In this document: positions 1 to 6,618 of the stretch, in pieces
Numbering within the stretch: the stretch's first letter is position 1
How the letters are laid out: each line of letters starts with the position of its first letter
Assembly: GCA_964411925.1 (NCBI GenBank)
Contig: CAYPNI010000124.1
Coordinates: 1-11,823 of the forward strand
Length of the DNA: 11,823 nucleotides
Source: VFKU01 sp964411925
Lineage (GTDB): Bacteria; Hydrogenedentota; Hydrogenedentia; Hydrogenedentales; GCA-2746185
Reading direction: 5' to 3'
Position numbers and translations under genes: made by a program
Notes under the pieces: generated by a model
The model's input: only the letters and a program-made list of their open reading frames with translations
Told to the model about the DNA's origin: nothing
Database searches by the model: none

Positions 1-21
1 GATATCGACGAGAGCGGAATA

Positions 22-879
22 CTAAAACCCGATGTGGTCGAGCGTTTCGTCGAGGCTGTTGACGTAGTGGCCGCCGAACAGGCGGACGTGGACGAGCAGC
101 GGGTAGAGATTGTAGACGTGGCGGCGGGACTCGAAGAATCCGGCGCTGATGGGCCGGATTTCGTTGTAGTGGTTGAAGAAGTTCGCGCCGAAGGTGTTGA
201 ACAGCGTGATGAACGCGAGCTCGACTTCGGGGTGGCCGAAATAGATCGCGGGGTCGATGAACCCGGTGATGTGGTGGTCGAGCGCGAGGACGTTGCCCGA
301 CCAGACGTCGCCGTGCAGCAGCGAGGGGCGCGCGGGTTCCTCGAGCACCTCCTCGAGCTTGTCGCACAGGCGTTCGATGCGCCGCAGGATGGCGCGGCCG
401 ATCTGGCCCTCGTTGAGCGCCTTTTCGGCGAAATTCAGCAGGCGCGATTCGCAGAAGAACTCGATCCACGATTCCGTCATGCGGTTCGGCTGGCCGAGCG
501 AGCCGATGAGCGTGTCGCGTTCGAGGCCATAGCGCGGCGCGGTGACGCCGTGGAGTTCGGCGAGCAGTTCGGCGGCATGCAGGTTCGCGTTCGTGGAAAA
601 GTGACTCTCCCCCACCACGAACGTCATCGCGAGCAGCTCCGGATCGGAATGAACGACTTTCGGCGCGGGGAGCGTCGTGTGCCGGTCGAGATAGTTCAGC
701 ATGAACCCCTCGACGTCGAGGTTGGGCTGCTTGCGCCGGTCCACCTTGACGATGAGGTCGCGGCCGTCGTCCATGTGCACGCGGTACACCTCGCCGACGC
801 AGCCGCCGTGTTGGACGGTGAACTCCGCGACCGGCACGCCGAGGCGCGCTTCGACTTCCTCAGTGATGTGACCCAGCAT
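22..879 (-). CDS. Fructosamine/ribulosamine 3-kinase family protein
   Basis: A 285-aa cytosolic kinase of the fructosamine-3-kinase family (PF03881, related to aminoglycoside phosphotransferases). Family members phosphorylate O-3 of sugars attached to protein amines (ketoamines), which destabilises and removes the adduct; many bacterial members prefer ribulosamine or erythrulosamine. Visible motifs are the Lys of IVKVD (K45) and a conserved Glu (E57) in the N-lobe, the catalytic loop HGDVWSGN (189-196, base D191), and the metal-binding IDPAIYFGH (208-216, D209). The C-terminal stretch around LYPLLVHVRLFGG is also typical. Length matches the family. ATG 879 is chosen because homologues begin near this point; an in-frame ATG at 930 would add 17 residues of unlike composition and deepen the overlap. 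The start lies 20 bp inside the upstream phosphatase gene and lacks a clear Shine-Dalgarno, suggesting stop-restart coupling. The family is secure; the exact substrate is inferred. Confidence 0.93.
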   Translation of the reverse strand: MLGHITEEVEARLGVPVAEFTVQHGGCVGEVYRVHMDDGRDLIVKVDRRKQPNLDVEGFMLNYLDRHTTLPAPKVVHSDPELLAMTFVVGESHFSTNANLHAAELLAELHGVTAPRYGLERDTLIGSLGQPNRMTESWIEFFCESRLLNFAEKALNEGQIGRAILRRIERLCDKLEEVLEEPARPSLLHGDVWSGNVLALDHHITGFIDPAIYFGHPEVELAFITLFNTFGANFFNHYNEIRPISAGFFESRRHVYNLYPLLVHVRLFGGHYVNSLDETLDHIGF

Positions 880-1363
880 GATCGGTAAAGTGTTCGGCGA
901 CGATCGCGTCGAGCAGGCCCGCGGACGCATCGCGTACTAGTTCAAAGACAGAGTCAAAACCGCTCAGCCCACCATAATACGGATCGGGCACCTCGGAAAC
1001 GCTACGGTCGGGGAGAAAGTCGCAGAGCAGCGCAATCCGGGCCCGGTGGCCGGGGGCCTCGCCGCGCCGGATCAGGCGTAAATGCTCGCGATCGAGCGCG
1101 AGAATGTAGTGGAAACGCTTGTAGTCCTCCCTGCGGAAGATGCGCGCGCGCAGGTGGCCGATGTCCACGCCGTACCGCAGCGCGGCGTCCTGCGAACGGC
1201 GATCCGGCGGCTCGCCGGCATGGTAATCCGTCGTGCCGGCGGAATCGGCCTCGATGCGGCCCTCCAGTCCGCGCTCGCGAACGAGATGCATGAATACGCC
1301 CTCCGCCGTCGGGCTGCGGCAAATGTTGCCGGTGCAGACGAAGAGGACGTTGATCGGTTTCAT
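860..1363 (-). CDS. Low-molecular-weight protein-tyrosine phosphatase family protein
   Basis: A 167-aa cytosolic phosphatase of the LMW-PTP family (PF01451). The P-loop CTGNICRS (C10 to S17) has the CX5R signature near the N-terminus, with C10 the nucleophile and R16 the phosphate-binding arginine. The general-acid loop VPDPYYG carries D127. Length is normal. ATG 1363 puts the P-loop eight residues from the start, as usual, and has GGGAG (1369-1373) five bases upstream; an upstream in-frame ATG at 1423 would run into the preceding gene. Family members act on phosphotyrosine, arsenate or, in some bacteria and plants, on protein-bound ribulosamine 5-phosphate. Its overlap with the fructosamine-kinase gene favours the last role here: removing the 5-phosphate so the kinase can act. 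The fold and catalytic residues are seen; the substrate is inferred. Confidence 0.94.
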   Translation of the reverse strand: MKPINVLFVCTGNICRSPTAEGVFMHLVRERGLEGRIEADSAGTTDYHAGEPPDRRSQDAALRYGVDIGHLRARIFRREDYKRFHYILALDREHLRLIRRGEAPGHRARIALLCDFLPDRSVSEVPDPYYGGLSGFDSVFELVRDASAGLLDAIVAEHFTDHAGSHH

Positions 1364-1382
1364 GCGGACTCCCGAAAGACGC

Positions 1383-3134
1383 CTATTGTGCCGGATCGGG
1401 AGGAGCGGTGTCATCGATCGCACGCAACAACAGGATCTCGCGACGCTGAAAACCCAGCCACGTGAAGTACGGTTGGGTTTCGAGGACGGTGTACTCGCCG
1501 GCCAGCGGCTGGCGAACGACGGCGCCGGGCGTGATCCCGCCGCTCTTTCCCGCGCCGACGATTCGGTACTCGTCGCCGCGCGTCCACCAGCCCTTCGGAC
1601 CGAAGGCTTTCTTGCCGGTGTCGCGCGACTCCTGCGCGAAATGGTCGCTGTGAAACCAGCCGTTGAACTCGTAACCCCCGTTGATCGACTCGAGCGGAGC
1701 GTTGTATTTGGCGCGCAGCGTTTCGGCCGCCTTCCAGCGTGCGCCGTTCCATGACAGGTAGTCCTGCAGGCAGAAAACGCCGAACAGGTAGAACACGCCC
1801 GGCAGGACGAAGGCGAACCGGCCCGGTTCGAATCGTGCGCCGCGCGTGACGGCGCGCGCGGTCAGCACCGCCGCCGGCACGAGCGCGCCGAGGAAGTACC
1901 GATCGAAGCGGTTCGCGACGGCCGGCAGGATGAGCACAACGATGAGCGCGGAGGCGCTGAACGCGAGGAAAAGGTCGATACCCAGCGATGCATTTGCGGG
2001 ATTCGCTCGATCACGCACTGCGCCGACGAGGATCGTGGCGACGCGGACGAGGACGCACGCCGCGCCGAGCGCGAGGACGATATTGATGAGCGTCCACGCG
2101 GAGCCGAGGCGCAGCGGCGTATCGGGCAGTCCGTCGCGCTGGAGCCACGGCAGCAACAGCGGACCGACGCCGAAATCGTACAGCACGTTGCCGATCCACG
2201 GCGGGCGCTGGTACGGCGCGTCGATGAGCAGCCAGCCGATAACGCCCGCGATCGCAATCGCGGCGAGATGGCGCCACGCGAACTTGCGCGGGAAGCGTTT
2301 CTCCGCTGAATCGCGGGCCAACGCGAGGATCGGCGCGCAGAACAGCGTGAGGTAGAGCAACGCCGCGGCGCAGAACGTCGCCATCGCCGTCGCGCGCTCG
2401 GGCACCGTCCGCCCAAGGTCGTCCCAGTTCCACAGACCCGCTCCGAGTCCTTCGCCGCCGATGGGCAGGACCCGCAGCAGGACGGCCGCGGCGATCCACG
2501 GCACGCCCAGCGCCGCGAGCGCGCGGACGGGTCTTGCGCGAAACGTGTTCGCCGGCCGCACGAGCACGGCGAGCGCGAACGCGATGGGGACCAGCATCGC
2601 GAACTGGCGGATGAAGAACGCCGCGACGGCGATCGCGTTCGCGTACCAAATCCACCGGAGCAGTCCCGTGCGCAACGCGCGCACGAACGCGGCGATCGCG
2701 AGCGCGGAGAGCGCGAGCACGGGCACGTCCGTCATGAACGCGTAGCTGACGCTCATGTACATCGGGTTGGCGAGCAGAACCGCGCCGCAAAGAAACGCCC
2801 AGGCGCGCGACAGACCTGCTTCGATCGCGCACCAACATGCCGCCCACACGCCGGCGAGCCCCAGAACGAGCGTCGAAAGACGCAGCGTATCGAAACTGAA
2901 GCCGAACACCTTGACGAACGCGGCGCCCCAGTACGCCTGGAGGATGAATGTCGGGTCGGCGTAGGGGTTGGACTGGTATTCACCGGTCTCTACGAGGTGC
3001 TGGACAATCTTGGCGTAGATCCAGTCATCGTTCAGCGGGAAATTCGCGCGCGGCGGGACGAGGGCCAGCATCAGGACCCAAAGCCCCGCCAGCGCCAGAT
3101 ACGGCGCGAGGGGATGGGCCGCGCGCGTGGGCAT
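1383..3134 (-). CDS. GT39/PMT_2-like integral membrane glycosyltransferase
   Basis: A 583-aa polytopic membrane protein with roughly a dozen hydrophobic segments between residue 10 and about 445, then a soluble C-terminal domain of about 130 residues. The first loop after TM1 has the acidic pair in LNDDWIY (D36, D37), and a later loop has FMTDVP (D136). This arrangement is typical of GT-C transferases of the PMT_2/ArnT type (PF13231), which use polyprenyl-phosphate sugars to modify lipids, glycans or proteins on the outer face of the inner membrane. The C-terminal domain (about 455-583) contains GYEFNGWFHSDHF and a basic, aromatic-rich stretch that I do not recognise. The start is 2 bp after the phosphodiesterase stop and has no clear Shine-Dalgarno, so coupling is likely. 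Donor and acceptor are unknown. Many such proteins are annotated only as hypothetical membrane proteins. Confidence 0.75.
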   Translation of the reverse strand: MPTRAAHPLAPYLALAGLWVLMLALVPPRANFPLNDDWIYAKIVQHLVETGEYQSNPYADPTFILQAYWGAAFVKVFGFSFDTLRLSTLVLGLAGVWAACWCAIEAGLSRAWAFLCGAVLLANPMYMSVSYAFMTDVPVLALSALAIAAFVRALRTGLLRWIWYANAIAVAAFFIRQFAMLVPIAFALAVLVRPANTFRARPVRALAALGVPWIAAAVLLRVLPIGGEGLGAGLWNWDDLGRTVPERATAMATFCAAALLYLTLFCAPILALARDSAEKRFPRKFAWRHLAAIAIAGVIGWLLIDAPYQRPPWIGNVLYDFGVGPLLLPWLQRDGLPDTPLRLGSAWTLINIVLALGAACVLVRVATILVGAVRDRANPANASLGIDLFLAFSASALIVVLILPAVANRFDRYFLGALVPAAVLTARAVTRGARFEPGRFAFVLPGVFYLFGVFCLQDYLSWNGARWKAAETLRAKYNAPLESINGGYEFNGWFHSDHFAQESRDTGKKAFGPKGWWTRGDEYRIVGAGKSGGITPGAVVRQPLAGEYTVLETQPYFTWLGFQRREILLLRAIDDTAPPDPAQ

Positions 3135-3136
3135 GC

Positions 3137-4642
3137 TCAGCGTGGCGTTGCCGTGCGCGCGGCAGCGCCGAGGTAGCGGCGGCCTTCCACCGCTGAATAC
3201 CAGACCGTCGGCTCCAATTCCGAGGTCTCCGCGCCCGGTACGCTCGCAGACATCACCACCGGAGCACCGGCGTCAACGTCGGTTGGGTCGGGCCCGCCGG
3301 CCAGCGCCTCGAGCAGCGGACGGCCCGTCATCGACGCGGGCGGGTCGATGCCGAGAATGCGCAGGACCGTCGGCGCGACATCAGGGTTCGCACTCGCGAT
3401 GTCCGAGCGCACGCCGTGCTTGAACGCGGGGCCCTGGGCGATCAGCGTGTTGTGAATGTCCCATCGGCTGACGGATCCGTGGCCCGCGATGCCACCGGTC
3501 ATCGTGCGGCCCTTGTAGCCGAATTCGTTCGCCTCGCTGTCCCAGTCCGGCGAGACGAATATGTCTCCCGAGCGATCGTGTTGCCAGTGGATCAGGTCGA
3601 AAGAGAACGTGCCGGGCACGGTGCCGGTGATGGACCCGGGCCCGTCGCCGCGGGTGAACATCGCGCCGACGGTGGGTTGCTGCCAGAGCAAGTCAACGAT
3701 CGCGCGAATGCGGTCCGGGTCGTGGCCGTCCACGTAGATGGCGTCGCCGGCGACGTGTACGCCCGACGCGAAGCCGTTCTGCTTGAGCAGCAGCGCGATG
3801 TTAGCGCCGCCGATGCCCGTCGAGAACCCGTGGTCGGAGGTGACGAGAATGTTCATGCGATCGGCGAGGCCGAGTTGTTCGTGCGCCTGGAGGATGCGCG
3901 CGATTTGACCGTCCACGTCCTTGAGCGATTCGACCATGACGGGGTCGCCGATGCCCTTGGAATGCGCGGTGTGGTCGGGGTCGGTAATCCAGAGAAATGT
4001 CACGTCCGGGTGAATCTGCCTGAGCCCGAGGTCGATGTAGGCGTCGATCGTCCAGGCGATCCGCGGCGTGGCGGGCATGGAATCCTCGGGGACGGGCCCC
4101 ACCTCGGCCTCCACGCGCGCGCGCAGCGTGTCCGGCAGCGTCACCTCGACGTTGATGACGCCCGCACCGTTCAGCTCCGGATTGAGTAGGTAGGCGGAGC
4201 CGGATGACCCCGAACTGATCGCGAGATAGGTCCTGCCGGCGGCGTCGAGCACCTCGCCGATGGTGGTCGCAGTCAGCAGCGTGCCTTCCGCCTCGCGCAC
4301 CTTCAGCAGGTTCGTGTAATCGCTGGTATTCAACGGGCGTTCGGCATCGACCAAGGGGATGTAAATCGAGTTCCCCATGAGCCCATGCGTTTCCGGATAC
4401 GACCCGGTCGAAAGCGAGGGCGAATTGACGCGGGTCACGGTGGGGATTGCCGCATGGTGCCGCTCGAAGAATACGCCGCTGCCGCCGAGCGCATGCAGCG
4501 TGGGCATCCACTCCTCGGTGACGTAATCGGGCCGCAGGCCATCGACGACGATCACCAGCACCAGCGGGGGCGAATCCTCGGCGCGGGCGCCGGGGGCGGC
4601 CATCGCCAGCGCGGCGAGGCAGAACAACAGGGGGGAGCGCAT
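3137..4642 (-). CDS. Exported type I phosphodiesterase/nucleotide pyrophosphatase family protein
   Basis: A 501-aa alkaline-phosphatase-superfamily enzyme (PF01663) with a Sec signal peptide (residues 1-21, hydrophobic core after MRSP, cleavage expected after ARA). All elements of the two-metal site are present with NPP-like spacing: D34 in VVDGLRPD, nucleophile T70 in PTVTRVN (36 residues after D34), D223 and H227 in DPDHTAH, D270-H271 in SDHG, and H388 in AGHGS. These enzymes hydrolyse phosphodiester or pyrophosphate bonds outside the cytoplasm; some transfer phospho-alcohols onto envelope glycans. ATG 4642 is chosen because it starts the signal peptide and has GAGGG (4650-4654) seven bases upstream, overlapping the purD stop; a longer in-frame reading to 5182 is a shadow inside purD. 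Immediate coupling to a membrane glycosyltransferase suggests an envelope role. The natural substrate is unknown. Confidence 0.9.
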   Translation of the reverse strand: MRSPLLFCLAALAMAAPGARAEDSPPLVLVIVVDGLRPDYVTEEWMPTLHALGGSGVFFERHHAAIPTVTRVNSPSLSTGSYPETHGLMGNSIYIPLVDAERPLNTSDYTNLLKVREAEGTLLTATTIGEVLDAAGRTYLAISSGSSGSAYLLNPELNGAGVINVEVTLPDTLRARVEAEVGPVPEDSMPATPRIAWTIDAYIDLGLRQIHPDVTFLWITDPDHTAHSKGIGDPVMVESLKDVDGQIARILQAHEQLGLADRMNILVTSDHGFSTGIGGANIALLLKQNGFASGVHVAGDAIYVDGHDPDRIRAIVDLLWQQPTVGAMFTRGDGPGSITGTVPGTFSFDLIHWQHDRSGDIFVSPDWDSEANEFGYKGRTMTGGIAGHGSVSRWDIHNTLIAQGPAFKHGVRSDIASANPDVAPTVLRILGIDPPASMTGRPLLEALAGGPDPTDVDAGAPVVMSASVPGAETSELEPTVWYSAVEGRRYLGAAARTATPR

Positions 4643-4653
4643 GGTGAATCCCT

Positions 4654-5937
4654 CTACCGGACCCACAGGTTTGCCAACGCGCGGTGGCCGATGTCCCGGC
4701 GGAAATGCGCGCCATCGAAGTGTATCTCGTCCACCGCGGCGTATGCGGTTTCGATGGTGGATCGGATGTCCGCGCCGGTGGCCGTCACGTTGAGCACGCG
4801 GCCGCCGTTCGTCACGATGTTCTGGCCTTCGCGCCGCGTGCCCGCGTGAAACACGACTGTTCCGCCGAGTTTCTCGGCGCGTTCGATGCCGGTGATCGGC
4901 TTGCCTTTCTCGAACGTGCCAGGATAACCGCCCGAGGCCATCACGACGGTCACGCAGCTGCCGTAGTGCCAGTGCGCGCTGTGACCGTCCAGTCCACCAT
5001 GCGTGCAGGCGTCGAGCAGCGGCAGGAGGTCGTTCTTCATCCGCGGCAACACCACCTGGGTCTCCGGGTCGCCAAAGCGGCAGTTGAATTCGATCACCTT
5101 CGGCCCGTCGGCCGTGAGCATCAGGCCGGCATAGAGCACCCCGCGGTAGGGGTGGCCGTCCTCGGCCATGCCGTCGATGCACGGGCGCAGGATTCGCGAC
5201 TCGATCTCGGTGAACAGCGTCGGAGTCACGATGGGCGCCGGCGAATACGCCCCCATGCCACCCGTGTTGGGCCCCTGGTCGTCATCCAACGCGCGCTTGT
5301 GGTCCTGCGCGGTGGCGAGCGGCACCAGCGCGCGGCCGTCGCTGAGCGCAAAGATTGACGCCTCGTCGCCTTCCAGGCACTCCTCGATGACGACCCGGTT
5401 GCCCGCAGCGCCGAAACTGCCCTCGACCATGGCGGCGTCGATCGCGGCCAGCGCCTGGTCAACGTCCGCGGCGACCGTGACGCCCTTGCCCGCCGCGAGT
5501 CCGTCCGCCTTGACGACGATGGGCGCGCCCTGGGCCTTGACGTAGTCCCGGGCCTGCGCCGCGTCGGAGAACTCGGCGTATCGCGCGGTGGGGATGCCGT
5601 ATCGCGTCATGAGGTCTTTGGCGAAGGCCTTGCTCGATTCGAGGCGCGCAGCGGCGGCCGTGGGCCCGAAGGCGCGCAGGCCCGCGTTCGCGAAGCGGTC
5701 GACGATGCCCGCGGCAAGCGGCATCTCGGGGCCGACGACCGTGAGCGCGACGTCGTGCGTGCGCGCGAATTCGATGAGGGCGTCGATGTCCATCGCGTCA
5801 ATCGCGACGCACTCGGCCTCGCGCTCGATGCCGGGGTTGCCGGGCGCGCAGTAGAGCTCGCCGAGCAGCGGACTCTGCCGCAGTTTCCACGCGAGCGCGT
5901 GTTCGCGGCCGCCGGAACCGACGACGAGCACGTTCAT
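4654..5937 (-). CDS. purD: Phosphoribosylamine-glycine ligase (GAR synthetase)
   Basis: Second step of de novo purine synthesis: ATP-dependent joining of 5-phosphoribosylamine and glycine to GAR, in the cytosol. The 427-aa length is normal. Domains in order: N-domain with VVGSGGREHALAWKL (5-19) and GPEMPLAAG (69-77); ATP-grasp with VVKADGLAAGKGV (141-153), EECLEGDEAS (185-194), the DHKRA and GPNTGGMGAYSP motifs (212-233), and the metal-binding EFNCRFGDPE (283-292); C-domain from about 325. Two starts compete. ATG 5943 forms an ATGA overlap with the upstream stop. ATG 5937 has GGAGG (5945-5949) at a 7-base spacing, begins directly with the conserved strand MNVLVVGSGG, and is preferred. Function is certain. 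In the operon it follows a solo IMP cyclohydrolase domain, so early and last steps of the pathway are co-transcribed. Confidence 0.97.
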   Translation of the reverse strand: MNVLVVGSGGREHALAWKLRQSPLLGELYCAPGNPGIEREAECVAIDAMDIDALIEFARTHDVALTVVGPEMPLAAGIVDRFANAGLRAFGPTAAAARLESSKAFAKDLMTRYGIPTARYAEFSDAAQARDYVKAQGAPIVVKADGLAAGKGVTVAADVDQALAAIDAAMVEGSFGAAGNRVVIEECLEGDEASIFALSDGRALVPLATAQDHKRALDDDQGPNTGGMGAYSPAPIVTPTLFTEIESRILRPCIDGMAEDGHPYRGVLYAGLMLTADGPKVIEFNCRFGDPETQVVLPRMKNDLLPLLDACTHGGLDGHSAHWHYGSCVTVVMASGGYPGTFEKGKPITGIERAEKLGGTVVFHAGTRREGQNIVTNGGRVLNVTATGADIRSTIETAYAAVDEIHFDGAHFRRDIGHRALANLWVR

Positions 5938-5939
5938 CG

Positions 5940-6545
5940 TCATGCCTCCGGCGGCTCGGACTTTTCGAGGTACGCCGCAAGCAGCCGGTCGTACTCGGCG
6001 GTGGCGGCGAACGCCTCCTGCGCTAGCCGGAACCGCGTGGTGAACGAGACGCTGCCCTCGTGCGCCTGCATTTCGTGTTCGATGAGGCGATAGTGATTGG
6101 GCGAGACGACCGCGGTGACGTAGCGGAAATTCTTGGCCGCGGACCGCAACATCGCGATGCCGCCGATGTCTACCTGTTCGACCACTTCGTCCACGGAGAT
6201 GCCGGGTGTCTTGACGACGTCCGAGAGGCGGTGCAGATTGACCACGAGCATATCCACCCACGGAAATTCGAAGGTGCGCATTTCTTCTTCGTGCAATTTG
6301 TTATCTCGAAGGCCGAGGAGGCCGGAATGGACCTTGGGATGCAGGGATTTGACGCGGCCGCCGAGCATTTCGCGCACACCGGTGTAGGTGGCGAGCTCGG
6401 TGCTCTCGATGCCCGCCTCGCGCAGGGCACGGCGGGTGCCCTCGGTGGTGATCAGCTCGACGCCGAAACGCTGGAGAGTCCGTGCAAAATCGATAAGGCC
6501 GGACTTATCATGACAACTGAGGATGGCCCGTTCGATGCGACGCAT
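5940..6545 (-). CDS. purH: Stand-alone IMP cyclohydrolase domain (N-terminal half of PurH)
   Basis: A 201-aa protein matching only the MGS-like IMP cyclohydrolase domain of PurH; the roughly 300-residue AICAR formyltransferase half is absent. IMP cyclohydrolase closes FAICAR to IMP, the last step of de novo purine synthesis. Visible motifs: SCHDKSGLIDFA (10-21), LITTEGT (31-37), GGRVKSLHPK (62-71, K66), DIGG (126-129, D126) and MLRSAAKN (132-139, K138), equivalent to the Lys66/Asp125/Lys137 set of vertebrate ATIC. The usual NLYPF reads NLHRL (103-107), so the Tyr104 equivalent is His105. The start ATG 6545 has AAGGGG (6552-6557) six bases upstream. The stop runs straight into purD with no decayed remnant, so this is a genuine split form, not a truncation. 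The formyltransferase must be encoded elsewhere. Confidence 0.9.
   Translation of the reverse strand: MRRIERAILSCHDKSGLIDFARTLQRFGVELITTEGTRRALREAGIESTELATYTGVREMLGGRVKSLHPKVHSGLLGLRDNKLHEEEMRTFEFPWVDMLVVNLHRLSDVVKTPGISVDEVVEQVDIGGIAMLRSAAKNFRYVTAVVSPNHYRLIEHEMQAHEGSVSFTTRFRLAQEAFAATAEYDRLLAAYLEKSEPPEA
5945..5949 (-). promoter_or_regulatory. Shine-Dalgarno GGAGG deciding the purD start
   Basis: GGAGG on the minus strand sits 7 bases before ATG 5937 but only 1 base before ATG 5943. It lies inside the last codons of the IMP cyclohydrolase gene. The spacing favours initiation at 5937, even though ATG 5943 overlaps the preceding TGA. Confidence 0.7.
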
Positions 6546-6562
6546 TAACCGCCCCTTGGGTA

Positions 6563-6594
6563 ACCGGTCCGGCGAATTTCCGCCGCGGGCCGGT
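6563..6594. promoter_or_regulatory. Imperfect palindrome in the divergent purH/beta-lactamase gap
   Basis: Outer arms ACCGGTCC (6563-6570) and GGGCCGGT (6587-6594) pair at all eight positions as RNA (one G-U). Inner arms GGCG (6571-6574) and CGCC (6581-6584) follow, with a 6-base AATTTC loop and a 2-base GC bulge on one side. The structure fills most of the gap between the divergent purH-domain and beta-lactamase starts. It has no T tract, so it is not a standard terminator. It could be a regulator site serving one or both genes, or a leader hairpin of the purH transcript. It resembles neither the E. coli PurR operator nor the B. subtilis PurBox as I know them. Confidence 0.4.
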
Positions 6595-6618
6595 CATGAT
6601 ACGGATCGCCCCGCGGGT

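Larger units (their letters stand above)
22..6545 (-). other. Predicted six-gene operon (purH domain to fructosamine kinase)
   Basis: Six genes read leftward without a gap that could hold both a terminator and a promoter. Junctions in transcription order: the purH-domain stop (5940-5942) is next to or overlaps the purD start; purD to phosphodiesterase 11 bp; phosphodiesterase to glycosyltransferase 2 bp; glycosyltransferase to phosphatase 19 bp; phosphatase to kinase 20-bp overlap. The glycosyltransferase and kinase starts have no good Shine-Dalgarno sequence of their own, which fits translational coupling. The promoter should lie upstream of 6545. The window ends 21 bases after the last stop, so a terminator or further genes cannot be judged. 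Operon structure is inferred from spacing. Confidence 0.8.

Noticed and set aside
34..888. A 284-codon open frame antisense to the fructosamine-kinase gene
   Set aside because: It mirrors the coding strand of a well-supported gene; its product is a valine/aspartate/arginine-rich low-complexity sequence with no motif, as expected from GC-rich antisense frames.
4643..5182. A longer phosphodiesterase starting at 5182
   Set aside because: The extension is an out-of-frame reading of purD and would place the signal peptide in the middle of the protein.
4654..6261. Extending purD upstream to a 535-codon frame, as a fusion
   Set aside because: The extra N-terminal part lies inside the purH-domain gene in another frame, is unlike any domain, and normal PurD length and a good Shine-Dalgarno point to 5937.
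5940..6545. purH as a frameshifted pseudogene
   Set aside because: No trace of the AICAR formyltransferase half is found in any frame downstream; purD begins immediately, and the domain is intact with its own ribosome-binding site.
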